The notes under the pieces are model-generated. The model did not search any database. It saw only the letters and a program-made list of their open reading frames with translations, and was not told the DNA's origin. This document shows positions 1 to 7,963 of a stretch of 63,481 nucleotides of DNA, piece after piece; within the stretch, counting starts at the first letter, position 1; each line of letters begins with the position of its first letter. Source of the DNA: Roseomonas sp. GC11. GTDB lineage: Bacteria; Pseudomonadota; Alphaproteobacteria; Acetobacterales; Acetobacteraceae. Both the position numbers and the translations under genes were made by a program. The stretch is from the NCBI RefSeq assembly GCF_024437745.1, contig NZ_JANFNY010000024.1, positions 1-63,481 on the forward strand, in the 5' to 3' direction.

Positions 1-69
1 AAGGCCGTCGAAGACCTCGCCAAGGCGTGGTCGCGCAAGCCAGCCACCAGGCGCAAGCTAGCAAGCTGA
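1..69 (+). CDS. C-terminal tail of an unidentified protein (cut by window start)
   Basis: Reading from the first base in frame 1 gives 22 basic, helix-forming codons ending in TGA at 67-69. No family can be recognised from so short a piece, and it may be chance. It is listed because it would be the 3' end of a gene converging on the dihydrodipicolinate-synthase-like gene at 206. Bases 70-205 hold no gene I can support, only a short palindrome (CCGTATGGATACGG, 167-180). Confidence 0.25.
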   Translation, partial: KAVEDLAKAWSRKPATRRKLAS

Positions 70-205
70 TCAAGGCCTTCCCAGGATCGGCACCCCCGGG
101 GAGCTCAGCCCTGACCGGCAGCGGCGAATGCCGCCCACCACCTGACCTCGGCATCCGTGGCCTTGGCCGTATGGATACGGAGAAGGAGATGTCCCGCTGT
201 GTCTT

Positions 206-1078
206 TCAACACAGCTCGCGGACAATCCGCTCCGCCTGGGCCATCCGATCCACCGGCAGCGGCAGGCGAGGCGGGCGCGGCACGCCCACGGGCCGGCCCA
301 TCTCGCCGAGCAGCGCCTTGGTGCCTGCCACATAAGCCTGACCGCCAACAAATTCGATCAACGGCAGGTAGCGCAGATAGAGCGCGCGGGCCTCGGCGAT
401 CTTGCCCTCATCCGCCACCAGGGTGAAAAGCCGCGCCAGTGCCGCGGGCGCCACGTTCGAGGCCACCGCCACCCAGCCCTCAGCGCCTTCCACGAAGCTC
501 TCGAAGCCCAGGATACCGCCAAACACCGTCATCCGCTCGCCACAGAGGCGCAGGATGTCGCGCACCCGCGTCACCTCCAGCGTGCTCTCCTTGATATAGC
601 GGCAATTCGGGATGGCGGAGAGCCGAGCCACCAGCGCCGGCCTCATGTCCACATTGGCCGTCGCCGGGTTGTTGTAGAGCATGATCGGAATGCCGATGGC
701 GTCCGAGACGGTGCTGTAGTGGTGGAACAGTTCATCCTCGGTGGGCGTGGAGTAGAAGGGCGGGATGATCATCACCCCATCCGCCCCCAGCCGCTCGGCA
801 CGGCGGCTGAGGCGCACCACCTCCCGCGTATCCTCCGCCCCGGTGCCGACCAGCACCGGCACCCGCCCCGCCGCCTGGCGGATGACGGTCTCGGCCACCG
901 CCTCATGCTCCTCATCCGACAGGGAGAGGAATTCGCCGGTGGAGCCGAGCGGGATCAGCCCGTGGATGCCCTGGGTGATCTGCCATTCCACGAAGTCGCG
1001 CAGCGCGGGCAGGTCCACCGCCCCCGTCGCGTCGAAGGGCGTGATCATCACGGTATAGGTGCCGCGGAAGGCGGGCAT
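206..1078 (-). CDS. DapA-family lyase/aldolase (dihydrodipicolinate synthase-like)
   Basis: A 290-residue class I aldolase of the DapA/N-acetylneuraminate lyase superfamily. Visible hallmarks are ITPFD near the N terminus, the GSTGEF loop (family GxTGE), a YNNP motif carrying the catalytic tyrosine, and YIKES, whose lysine would form the Schiff base. The ATG at 1078 is chosen because AAGGAG lies just upstream and the open frame further upstream runs into an intergenic repeat. DapA-like genes in catabolic clusters usually act on 2-keto acids or aldol adducts rather than in lysine synthesis, and that is the inference here. A second, more divergent paralogue lies immediately upstream on the same strand. 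The substrate cannot be read from sequence. Confidence 0.88.
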   Translation of the reverse strand: MPAFRGTYTVMITPFDATGAVDLPALRDFVEWQITQGIHGLIPLGSTGEFLSLSDEEHEAVAETVIRQAAGRVPVLVGTGAEDTREVVRLSRRAERLGADGVMIIPPFYSTPTEDELFHHYSTVSDAIGIPIMLYNNPATANVDMRPALVARLSAIPNCRYIKESTLEVTRVRDILRLCGERMTVFGGILGFESFVEGAEGWVAVASNVAPAALARLFTLVADEGKIAEARALYLRYLPLIEFVGGQAYVAGTKALLGEMGRPVGVPRPPRLPLPVDRMAQAERIVRELC

Positions 1079-1094
1079 GCGAAAGCTCCTTGGA

Positions 1095-1275
1095 GGCTGT
1101 TTGGGAAGGCGGGCGCGCGTGGCTTGAGGGGGCTTTGCCCCCTCAAACATCAGGGGAGACTCACAGAAGGGTTTCCAAAGGCCTCAGGCCTTTGGTGGCT
1201 GCAAGGCGCTGCCTTGCAGGTCTGAGAGGGGCGAAGCCCCTCTCAGGACCGCGTGCTGTCTTGTCAAACGGCCTC
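1095..1275. repeat. Composite palindromic intergenic repeat, copy 1
   Basis: A patchwork of perfect stems: GAGGGGGC/GCCCCCTC near 1124-1146, a palindrome around AAAGGCCTCAGGCCTTT at 1169-1198, and GAGAGGGGC/GCCCCTCTC at 1224-1244. The outer parts (GGCTGTTTGGGAA at 1095 and GTCAAACGGCCTC at 1263) recur inverted at 43195-43337. The 30-base stretch 1169-1198 recurs as its exact reverse complement at 10642-10671. It fills the gap between two co-directional lyase genes, and the stop codon of the upstream gene lies inside it. Confidence 0.8.
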
Positions 1276-2220
1276 GCAGCGGGATGCGGGGGAGGGAAGC
1301 AGACCGGCTTCCCGCAGAGCGGCGCCGATGGCGGCGCGCTCCTCCGCCATGAGGGGCTGCAAGGGCGGGCGCGGCTCAGGATGCGGCAGCAGCCCCATCA
1401 GGTGCAGCGCCGTCTTCATGCGGTTGTGGATGTCCATGCCAGGCGCCCGGTAGAAGGCGCGCACCAGCGGCAGCATCCGTTCATGCGCCGCGCGGGCAGC
1501 GGCGAGGTCGCCGCGCCGGATCGCCGCGTCCAGATCCACCAGCAGGGGCGCCGCCACGCTGCCCAGGCCGGAGAGGATGCCATCCCCCCCACAGGCCAGG
1601 GTGCCGAGCAGCGCGGTGTTGTTGCTGGTCAGCAGGGTCACGGGCCGCCCCAGCGCGGCCAGCACGGCGCGGGTTTCGTCATAGCCGGCAGGCAGGTCGC
1701 TGCCTTCCTTCACGGCGATGACGGAAGGGATCTCCGTGCAGAGCCGGCGCAGCGTCTCCGCCGTGTAGCCCAGCCCCGAGGCACGGGAGAGCTGGAACAG
1801 CACCAGGGGCTTGCCCCCGGCCTCGGCCACGGCCCGGGCAAAGGCCAGGATGGCCTCGGGCCGCGCCGCCGAGCCCCCGGCGAAGGCCGGTGGCGGGAAG
1901 AGCAGCAGCGCATCCGCCCCCGCCTCGGCGGCATCGCGCGCCAGGGCGCAGGCCTGCCGGGTATTCTCCGCCGCCACGCCGGCCACGAGGCCGGTTTCCG
2001 CCCCCAGCGTGGCGCGGGCCAGGGCGACGACGCGGTGGCGCTCCGCCAGATCCAGCGCGGTGGCCTCGCCGGCATGGCCATTCACCACCAGGGCGCGCAC
2101 GCCGGGAATCGCCGCCAGATGGGCGAAATGCGCGCAGAGCGCCCCCTCATCCAGCGCGCCCTCGGGCGTGAAGGGGGTGAGGGTGGCGGGCCAGACGCCG
2201 CCGATACCGGTCAGATCCAT
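1264..2220 (-). CDS. Divergent DapA-family protein
   Basis: A 318-residue protein of the dihydrodipicolinate synthase superfamily. The barrel start (WPATLTPFT) and the Schiff-base lysine region (VIAVKEGSD) are clear. The GxTGE loop, however, reads GHAGE, and the usual YNxP tyrosine motif is replaced by LFQLSRASG, so the proton relay of ordinary DapA enzymes is altered. ATG at 2220 is preceded by AGGAG. The last codons (EAV, stop) fall in the repeat at 1095-1275. It is divergent from lacI and has a LacI-type operator 21 bases upstream of its start, so it is probably the first gene controlled by that regulator. It may be a dehydratase or retro-aldolase for an unknown 2-keto acid. Confidence 0.82.
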   Translation of the reverse strand: MDLTGIGGVWPATLTPFTPEGALDEGALCAHFAHLAAIPGVRALVVNGHAGEATALDLAERHRVVALARATLGAETGLVAGVAAENTRQACALARDAAEAGADALLLFPPPAFAGGSAARPEAILAFARAVAEAGGKPLVLFQLSRASGLGYTAETLRRLCTEIPSVIAVKEGSDLPAGYDETRAVLAALGRPVTLLTSNNTALLGTLACGGDGILSGLGSVAAPLLVDLDAAIRRGDLAAARAAHERMLPLVRAFYRAPGMDIHNRMKTALHLMGLLPHPEPRPPLQPLMAEERAAIGAALREAGLLPSPASRCEAV

Positions 2221-2240
2221 GCGCGCTCCTCGGGCTGGGG

Positions 2241-2256
2241 CCGCAAACGATTGCGG
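2241..2256. promoter_or_regulatory. LacI-type operator O1
   Basis: CCGCAAACGATTGCGG is an imperfect palindrome with a central CG, the symmetry expected for LacI/GalR operators. It lies just upstream of the minus-strand lyase gene. Its reverse complement matches 15 of 16 bases at 2329-2344. Confidence 0.75.
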
Positions 2257-2328
2257 GCAATAGCTAAGAACCTCCCTGCCTCCCCCGTCAAGACCGCGTA
2301 GGAAAGGGCTGAAAAAGGGGGCTTGCGG

Positions 2329-2344
2329 TCGCAATCGTTTGCGG
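2329..2344. promoter_or_regulatory. LacI-type operator O2
   Basis: TCGCAATCGTTTGCGG is the inverted near-copy of the site at 2241-2256, with centres 88 bases apart. It ends 14 bases before the lacI start codon, where it could block both transcription and ribosome access. This suggests autoregulation plus control of the divergent lyase genes, with possible looping between the two sites. Confidence 0.75.
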
Positions 2345-2358
2345 TCCAGCATGGCGGC

Positions 2359-3411
2359 ATGGACGGCCCCGTCACCCTGCGCGATGTCGCGCGCCTTGCC
2401 AAAGTCTCCGTCAGCACCGCCTCCCGCGCGCTGGCCGGCGGGCTGACCAGCCGTGAGACCGAGCAGCGCATCCAGCGCATCGCCGCCGAACTCGGCTATC
2501 GCCCCAATATCCTGGCGCGCGGGCTGAAGACGCGCTCCTCCCGCCTCATCGGCCTGGTGGTGCACAACCTCGCCAATGCCTCCTTCCGCGTGCTGGCCGA
2601 GGTCGCCCAGGCCCGGCTGCGCGCCGCGGGCTACCAGCTTCTCCTCTGCATCACCGCCGATGACCCGGCGCAGGAGGAGGAGGCCCTGGCCACCCTGGCA
2701 GCCCAGGCGGCGGAAGGGCTGATCATCTGCCCCACAGGCCAGAACGGCCCCCGGCTGGCGGCGCTGGAGCGCGCCGGCACGCCCGTCACCTGCGTCATCC
2801 GCCGCGACGAGTCGGCGGAGCTGGAAACCATCCTCGCCGGCGATCCGGAAGGGGCCTATGCCGGCACGCGGCATCTGCTGGCGCTCGGCCACCGCCGCAT
2901 CGGCCTGATCGTCGGCCGCGCCGAGACCACCTCGGGGCGGGAGCGCCTCTCGGGCTATCGCCGCGCGCTGGAAGAGGCCGGGCTGCCCTTCGACGCGGGC
3001 CTGGTCCATGCCGGGCGCTACGAGCCGGAGACCGGGCTGGCCGGCTGCCGCGCCCTGCTCGATGGCGGGGAGCGGCCCACCGCCCTCTTCGTCGCCAACC
3101 ACGAGAGCACGCTCGGCGTGCTGCGCGGCCTGGCCGAGCGCGGCCTGCTGGTGCCCGAGCATCTCTCGCTGCTCTGCTACGAGGATATGCCGGGCCTCGC
3201 CTGGCAGCGCCCCGCCATCAGCGTGGTGGATAATGGCCCGGCCGCCCTGGCCGAACTGGCGGTGGACCGCCTCCTGCTGCGCCTGCGCGGCGAGGCCAGC
3301 GCCAGCCCCGCGCGCGAATACCGCATCGGCGCCCGCCTGATCGAGCGCCAGTCCTGCCGCCCCCCCGCATCCCGCACGCCCTCTCTCCGCCTGCCCGCCG
3401 AGGCCCGATAG
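2359..3411 (+). CDS. LacI-family transcriptional regulator
   Basis: A 350-residue repressor. The N-terminal helix-turn-helix (VTLRDVARLAKVSVSTASRAL) is followed by the hinge region (ELGYRPN) and a periplasmic-binding-protein-like effector domain (LIGLVVHNLANASF, then the ALFVANHE and VVDNGP segments). The ATG at 2359 places the HTH at the very N terminus; an in-frame upstream start would place the operator inside the gene. The tautomerase gene follows after two bases, so lacI is probably the first gene of the plus-strand catabolic operon. The two matching operators in the divergent region are the likely targets. The effector is unknown. Confidence 0.92.
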   Translation: MDGPVTLRDVARLAKVSVSTASRALAGGLTSRETEQRIQRIAAELGYRPNILARGLKTRSSRLIGLVVHNLANASFRVLAEVAQARLRAAGYQLLLCITADDPAQEEEALATLAAQAAEGLIICPTGQNGPRLAALERAGTPVTCVIRRDESAELETILAGDPEGAYAGTRHLLALGHRRIGLIVGRAETTSGRERLSGYRRALEEAGLPFDAGLVHAGRYEPETGLAGCRALLDGGERPTALFVANHESTLGVLRGLAERGLLVPEHLSLLCYEDMPGLAWQRPAISVVDNGPAALAELAVDRLLLRLRGEASASPAREYRIGARLIERQSCRPPASRTPSLRLPAEAR

Positions 3412-3413
3412 CC

Positions 3414-3791
3414 ATGCCCTATGTCGAACTCCTCGCCCCGCCTGTGCCCGAGGCCACCCGCGCCGGGGTGGCGCGCGCCGTCACCGAGGGGCTGTGCGCC
3501 GCCTTCGGCGTCGGCCCGCAGACGGTGACGACCTATTTCCTCGACATCCCCGCCAGCCACTACGCCCATGCCGGGGTGATGGGCGAGGCGGCCGGCACGC
3601 CGCGCATCCTGGCCAAGGTGCATGCCTATCGCCGCGACACCGCCGCCCGCCGCGCCGCCGCCCGCGCGCTGACCGGCCCGCTCGCCGCCCTCTACGGCGT
3701 GCCGGAGGCGACGCTGGCCGTCTATTTCATCGAGCGCGCGCGCGACGAGGTGGCGCATGGCGGCACCCTGGCCTGTGACGCGGAGGGCTGA
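3414..3791 (+). CDS. Tautomerase-superfamily protein
   Basis: A 125-residue protein starting Met-Pro, so removal of the initiator methionine would expose the N-terminal proline that is the catalytic base of 4-oxalocrotonate tautomerase enzymes. Two similar half-repeats (roughly residues 1-60 and 65-120) fit the fused two-unit form of this superfamily. It follows lacI by two bases and precedes the acyl-CoA dehydrogenase start by four bases, which points to one transcript. A role in keto-enol isomerisation of a catabolic intermediate is inferred from context. Confidence 0.75.
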   Translation: MPYVELLAPPVPEATRAGVARAVTEGLCAAFGVGPQTVTTYFLDIPASHYAHAGVMGEAAGTPRILAKVHAYRRDTAARRAAARALTGPLAALYGVPEATLAVYFIERARDEVAHGGTLACDAEG

Positions 3792-3795
3792 GCCG

Positions 3796-4941
3796 GTGGA
3801 CGTTTTTTTCAGTGAGCCGCTGGTCGCGCTGCGCGACACTGTCCGCCGCTTCGCCGAGCGCGAGATCCTGCCGCGTGCCGCCGCCATTGATCGTGAGGAC
3901 CGTTTCCCGCGCGATCTCTACAAGGCCATGGCGGAACTCGGCCTCTTCGCCGTGGCGCTGCCGGAGGCGGCGGGGGGTGCCGGGCTTGGCGCGCTCGGCG
4001 CCTGCGTGGCGATGGAGGAAATCGCCCGCTGCTCCGCCGCCGTCGGCAATGCCTTCGCCATCCCCGTGGAGGCGGCGCTCTTTCTCAGCGAGCACGGCAA
4101 TGCGCGCCAGCGCGCGCTGATCCCCGGCATCCTGGCCGGCGACATCATCCCCGCCACGGCGGTGACGGAGCCGGACCACGGCTCCGATGTCGCCGGGCTG
4201 CGCACCACGGCGCGGCGCGAGGGGGAGGGCTGGGTGCTGAACGGCACCAAGGCCTGGGTGACGCTGGGCGGCGTGGTGGATGCGCTGATGGTCTTCGCCC
4301 GCACCGGGGCCGAGGGCCAGGGCCACCGCGCCATGTCCTGCTTCCTGCTCGATGGCGCCTCGCCCGGGCTGATCCGCGGCAAGACCGAGGATCTGCTCGG
4401 CATGCACGGGCTGGAGGATTGCCAGATCACGCTCGATGGCGTGCGGGCGCCGCTGGATGCGCTGGTGGGGCCGGAGAATGGCGCCTTCAAGATGGCCATG
4501 GGCAATTTCAACTTCTCCCGCCTGATGATGTCGGCCATGGCGCTCGGCATCGCCCAGGCGGGGTTTGAGGATGCCGTCGCCTATGCGCGCAGCCGCAAGC
4601 AGTTCGGCGGCCCGATCCTGAACTTCCAGGCGGTGCAGTTCATGGTGGCCGACATGTCCACCGAGATCGCCGCCTCCCGCCTGCTGGTGCACCACGCGGC
4701 GCGGCTTTGCGATGCCGGCCTGCCGATCGCCAAGGAGGCGGCGCAGGCCAAGCTCTTCACCACCGACATGGCGACGCGCAACGTCTCCAACGCGCTGCAG
4801 ATCCATGGTGGCAACGGCTATTCGCGCGAATACCGCGTCGAGCGCCTGTTCCGCGATGTGCGGCTGGCGCAGATCTATGAGGGCACCAACCAGATCCAGC
4901 GCCTGATCATCGCCCGCCAGGTCGAGAAGGAAATGGCCTGA
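3796..4941 (+). CDS. Acyl-CoA dehydrogenase
   Basis: A 381-residue flavoprotein that would oxidise an acyl-CoA to the 2,3-enoyl-CoA and pass electrons to ETF. Family features include TAVTEPDHGSD in the middle beta domain, the GIAQAGFEDAVAYARSRKQFG segment and the C-terminal IHGGNGYSREYRVERLFRDVR ... IYEGTNQIQ region (broken here for length). The GTG start at 3796 is preferred because GGAGGG lies at the right distance and the length then matches the family. An ATG at 3757 would add 13 residues inside the tautomerase gene. The stop overlaps the CoA-transferase start (TGATG). Confidence 0.92.
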   Translation: MDVFFSEPLVALRDTVRRFAEREILPRAAAIDREDRFPRDLYKAMAELGLFAVALPEAAGGAGLGALGACVAMEEIARCSAAVGNAFAIPVEAALFLSEHGNARQRALIPGILAGDIIPATAVTEPDHGSDVAGLRTTARREGEGWVLNGTKAWVTLGGVVDALMVFARTGAEGQGHRAMSCFLLDGASPGLIRGKTEDLLGMHGLEDCQITLDGVRAPLDALVGPENGAFKMAMGNFNFSRLMMSAMALGIAQAGFEDAVAYARSRKQFGGPILNFQAVQFMVADMSTEIAASRLLVHHAARLCDAGLPIAKEAAQAKLFTTDMATRNVSNALQIHGGNGYSREYRVERLFRDVRLAQIYEGTNQIQRLIIARQVEKEMA

Positions 4942-6530
4942 TGGCGCCGCGCATCCTCCCGGCGGAGGAGGCCGCCGCGCTGGTGCAGGACGGCGATTTC
5001 GTCATCATCGGCGGCAATGGCGGCACCGGCACGCCGGAGGCGGTGATCGAGGCGATCGAGCGCCGCTTCCTCGCCGGCCAGGGGCCGCGCGACCTCACCC
5101 TGTTCCATGTCACCGGCGTCGGTGCGGTGACGGAGCATGGAATGTGCCATTTCGCGCATGAGGGGCTGGTCCGCCGCGTCTATGGCGGGCATTTCGGCCT
5201 CCAGGTGCCCTTCATGGCCCTGATCGACGAAAACCGCGTGGAGGCCTACAACTTCCCGCAGGGCGTGATGACGGGGCTGTGCCGCGCCATGGCGGCGGGG
5301 CAGCCCGGCGTGCTCACCCATGTCGGCCTCGGCACCTATATGGAGCCGGCGCTGGGCGGTGGCCGCATGAATGAGCGCACCACGGAGCCGATGGTGGAGC
5401 GCCTGCATCTGCGCGGGCGCGACATGCTGTTCTACCACGCGCCGGAGCGCCCGCGCATCGCCCTGCTGCGCGGCACCACGGCGGATGAGGATGGCTATGT
5501 CGCCATGGAGCATGAGGCGACGACGCGCGAGGATCTCTCGATGGCGCAGGCCGTGCACAATGCCGGCGGCCTCGTCATCTGCCAGGTGAAGCGGCTGGCG
5601 CGGCGCGGCAGCCTGCACCCGCAGATGGTGAAGATCCCGGGCTTCCTCATCGATGTGCTGGTGGTGGAGCCGGAGCAGATGCAGACCTTCGGCACGCGCC
5701 ACGACCCGAGCCGCTGCGGCGAGACGCGCGTGCCCGTCTCCGCCATCCGCCCCGACCCGCTGAGCGAGCGCCGCGTGATGGCGCGCCGCGCCGCGCTGGA
5801 ATTGCGGCCGGGCGATGTCGTCAATCTCGGCGTCGGTGTCTCCGCCATGATCCCGAATGTCGCGGCGGAAGAGGGGATCGAGGAGATGATCACCCTGACC
5901 GTCGAGGCCGGGGTGATCGGCGGCGTGCCCGGCCATGCCCGCGAATTCGGCACCGCCATCAATCCGCGCGCCATCATCGACCAGGGCTACCAGTTCGATT
6001 TCTACGATGGTGGCGGGCTGTCCTGCGCCTTTCTCTCCTTCGCCCAGGTCGATCCGGCGGGGAATGTCAATGTCACCCGCTTCGGCAACCGCTTCGCCGG
6101 CTCGGGCGGCTTCATCGACATCACGCAGAACACGCGGCGCCTCGTCTTCAGCGGCACGCTCACCGGCGGGCGGCTGGACATCGCGGTGGAGGAGGGCGCG
6201 CTCCGTATCCTGCGCGATGGCAACTTCAAAAAATTCATCCCTGCGGTGGAGCAGATCAGCTTCAGTGGCCCCCAGGCCCTGGCCAAGGGGCAGGAGGTCA
6301 GCTTCGTCACCGAGCGCGCGGTGTTCGAACTGACGCCGGAGGGGCTGCTGCTGACCGAGATCGCCCCCGGCGCGCGGCTGCGCGAGGATGTGCTGGACCG
6401 CATGGGCTTCGCCCCGCGCATCAGCCCCAACCTGAAGCCGATGGAGGCGCGGCTGTTCCATGAAGGGCCGATGGGCATCGGCGCGGAATTCGCCCGCCTG
6501 CCGCCGCGCGCGCGCCGGGTGCCATGCTGA
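4941..6530 (+). CDS. Family I CoA-transferase (fused alpha and beta subunits)
   Basis: A 529-residue enzyme resembling the YdiF/propionate CoA-transferase type, in which the two subunits of acetate/3-ketoacid CoA-transferases are fused. The N-terminal half carries the glycine-rich GGNGGTGTPEA segment. The C-terminal half carries LTVEAGVIGG, whose glutamate is the expected covalent CoA-thioester residue. It would activate a carboxylate by exchange with an acyl-CoA and feed the neighbouring dehydrogenase and hydratase. It overlaps the genes on both sides by a few bases, which shows translational coupling. Confidence 0.9.
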   Translation: MAPRILPAEEAAALVQDGDFVIIGGNGGTGTPEAVIEAIERRFLAGQGPRDLTLFHVTGVGAVTEHGMCHFAHEGLVRRVYGGHFGLQVPFMALIDENRVEAYNFPQGVMTGLCRAMAAGQPGVLTHVGLGTYMEPALGGGRMNERTTEPMVERLHLRGRDMLFYHAPERPRIALLRGTTADEDGYVAMEHEATTREDLSMAQAVHNAGGLVICQVKRLARRGSLHPQMVKIPGFLIDVLVVEPEQMQTFGTRHDPSRCGETRVPVSAIRPDPLSERRVMARRAALELRPGDVVNLGVGVSAMIPNVAAEEGIEEMITLTVEAGVIGGVPGHAREFGTAINPRAIIDQGYQFDFYDGGGLSCAFLSFAQVDPAGNVNVTRFGNRFAGSGGFIDITQNTRRLVFSGTLTGGRLDIAVEEGALRILRDGNFKKFIPAVEQISFSGPQALAKGQEVSFVTERAVFELTPEGLLLTEIAPGARLREDVLDRMGFAPRISPNLKPMEARLFHEGPMGIGAEFARLPPRARRVPC

Positions 6531-7000
6531 GCGGCCCCGCCCCGCGCAGCCTGTGCTGGGAGGATGTGCAGCCGGGCCAGGAATGGCGCACGGACGAGCA
6601 CGCCATCACGGCGGAGGAGATCGCCGCCTTCGCCGCGCTGACGCGCGACCACCACCCGCTGCACACGGAGGAGGCTTATGCCCGCGCGCGCGGCTTTGGC
6701 GGCGTCATCGCGCACGGGCTGTTCGGCCTCGCGCTGATGGAAGGATTGAAGACGGAGCTGCGTCTCTACGAGACCACCTCCATCGCCTCGCTCGGCTGGG
6801 ACAAGGTGCGCTTCCGCTGCGCCATCCTGGCCGGGGACCGCGTGCATCTGCGCTTCCGCTTCCTCTCCGCGCGGCCGAGCCGCGAGGCGGGGCGCGGCGT
6901 CGTGATGGAATCGCTCGAACTCATCAACCAGCACGGCGAGGCGGTGATCACCGCCGAGCATGCCGCGCTGGTGCTGGGGCGGGATGCGCGTCCCGCCTGA
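6524..7000 (+). CDS. MaoC-family enoyl-CoA hydratase
   Basis: A 158-residue single hot-dog-fold protein. The hydratase motif is seen as TRDHHPLHTEEAYA (residues about 43-56), with the Asp/His pair of R-specific enoyl-CoA hydratases, followed by GGVIAHGLFGLAL. It overlaps the CoA-transferase by seven bases. With the dehydrogenase and CoA-transferase it makes a short module: activate, desaturate, hydrate. The substrate chain is unknown. Confidence 0.88.
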   Translation: MLSGPAPRSLCWEDVQPGQEWRTDEHAITAEEIAAFAALTRDHHPLHTEEAYARARGFGGVIAHGLFGLALMEGLKTELRLYETTSIASLGWDKVRFRCAILAGDRVHLRFRFLSARPSREAGRGVVMESLELINQHGEAVITAEHAALVLGRDARPA

Positions 7001-7106
7001 GGGCGGCACGCTTCTTGCTGCTTCTGCTTTTTCCGTTGCTTGCGTCTGAGAGGACGGCCGGGGCCTGCACACCGGCCGGGCAAATCCGCGAACGGAGACA
7101 TACAGG

Positions 7107-7946
7107 ATGAGCACACGTCGCCTTCTCCTTGGCCTGGCCGGCGCCCTGCTGCTGGGCGGACAGGCTCTGGCGCAGTCCTGCGCGCCCAAGGTGCCCGCCG
7201 CCAGCCTGCTCGAGGCGGGCAAGTGGCAGATGTCCATCAACCCCACCCTGCCGCCGCAGCAATTCGTGGACAGCAGGGGCGAGTTGCAGGGGCTCAATGT
7301 CGAGCTGGCGCGCGCCATTGCCGCGAAGCTCTGCGTCGAGCCGGTCTTCCTGCGCATGGATTTCCCGCCGATGATCCCGGGCCTGCGCGCCGGGCGCTTC
7401 GACACCATCAACACCGGCCTGTTCTGGACGGAGGAGCGCTCGAAGCTCTTCTACATGGTGCCCTACGCGCAGCAGGCCATCAGCATCTACACCCTGCCCA
7501 ACAGCAGCCTCGCCATCACCAAATTCGACGATCTTTCGGGCCGCGTCGTCGGCATCGAGAGCGCGACCTACCAGGAGCGCAAATCGCGCGAGGTGAATGC
7601 CGAGATGGTGGCGCGCGGGCTGAAGCCGATCGACTTCCGCACCTTCTCCACCGCCAGCGAGACGGTGGCGGCGCTGCGTGCCGGGCAGCTGGAGGCGGCG
7701 ATCAACATCGACGAGACGGTGAACGACCTCGTGCAGAAGAAGGTGGCGAAGGCGCATCTGCAGGGCCTCTTCGGCACCGACATCACGCTGGCCTTCCGCG
7801 ACAGGGCGATGGCCGAGGGCGCGGCGGCGGCGCTGACCGCGCTGAAGGCCGATGGCACCTATGACAGGCTGTTCGACCGCTTCGGCATGACACGCCTCCA
7901 GGCGGAGAGCTTCGCCATCCGCGGCCCCGGCCCCGCCGCGAACTGA
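7107..7946 (+). CDS. Amino-acid-type ABC transporter substrate-binding protein
   Basis: A 279-residue periplasmic binding protein of the PAAT/His-Glu type, with a signal peptide cleaved after ALAQ (about residue 23). The ligand domain begins WQMSINPTLPPQQFVDSRG and continues LQGLNVELARAIAAKL, typical of bacterial extracellular solute-binding family 3. A fitting ribosome site (GGAGACATACAGG) precedes the ATG. A permease follows 17 bases later, but no ATPase gene is next to it. Uptake of the substrate handled by the upstream catabolic genes is a reasonable inference. Confidence 0.88.
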   Translation: MSTRRLLLGLAGALLLGGQALAQSCAPKVPAASLLEAGKWQMSINPTLPPQQFVDSRGELQGLNVELARAIAAKLCVEPVFLRMDFPPMIPGLRAGRFDTINTGLFWTEERSKLFYMVPYAQQAISIYTLPNSSLAITKFDDLSGRVVGIESATYQERKSREVNAEMVARGLKPIDFRTFSTASETVAALRAGQLEAAINIDETVNDLVQKKVAKAHLQGLFGTDITLAFRDRAMAEGAAAALTALKADGTYDRLFDRFGMTRLQAESFAIRGPGPAAN

Positions 7947-7963
7947 GGCGGGGGAACAGGCCG

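Noticed and set aside
1264-3162. A 632-codon minus-strand frame joining the second DapA-like gene to sequence opposite lacI
   Set aside because: The extension is antisense to lacI and includes both operators; the family N terminus and ribosome site are at 2220.
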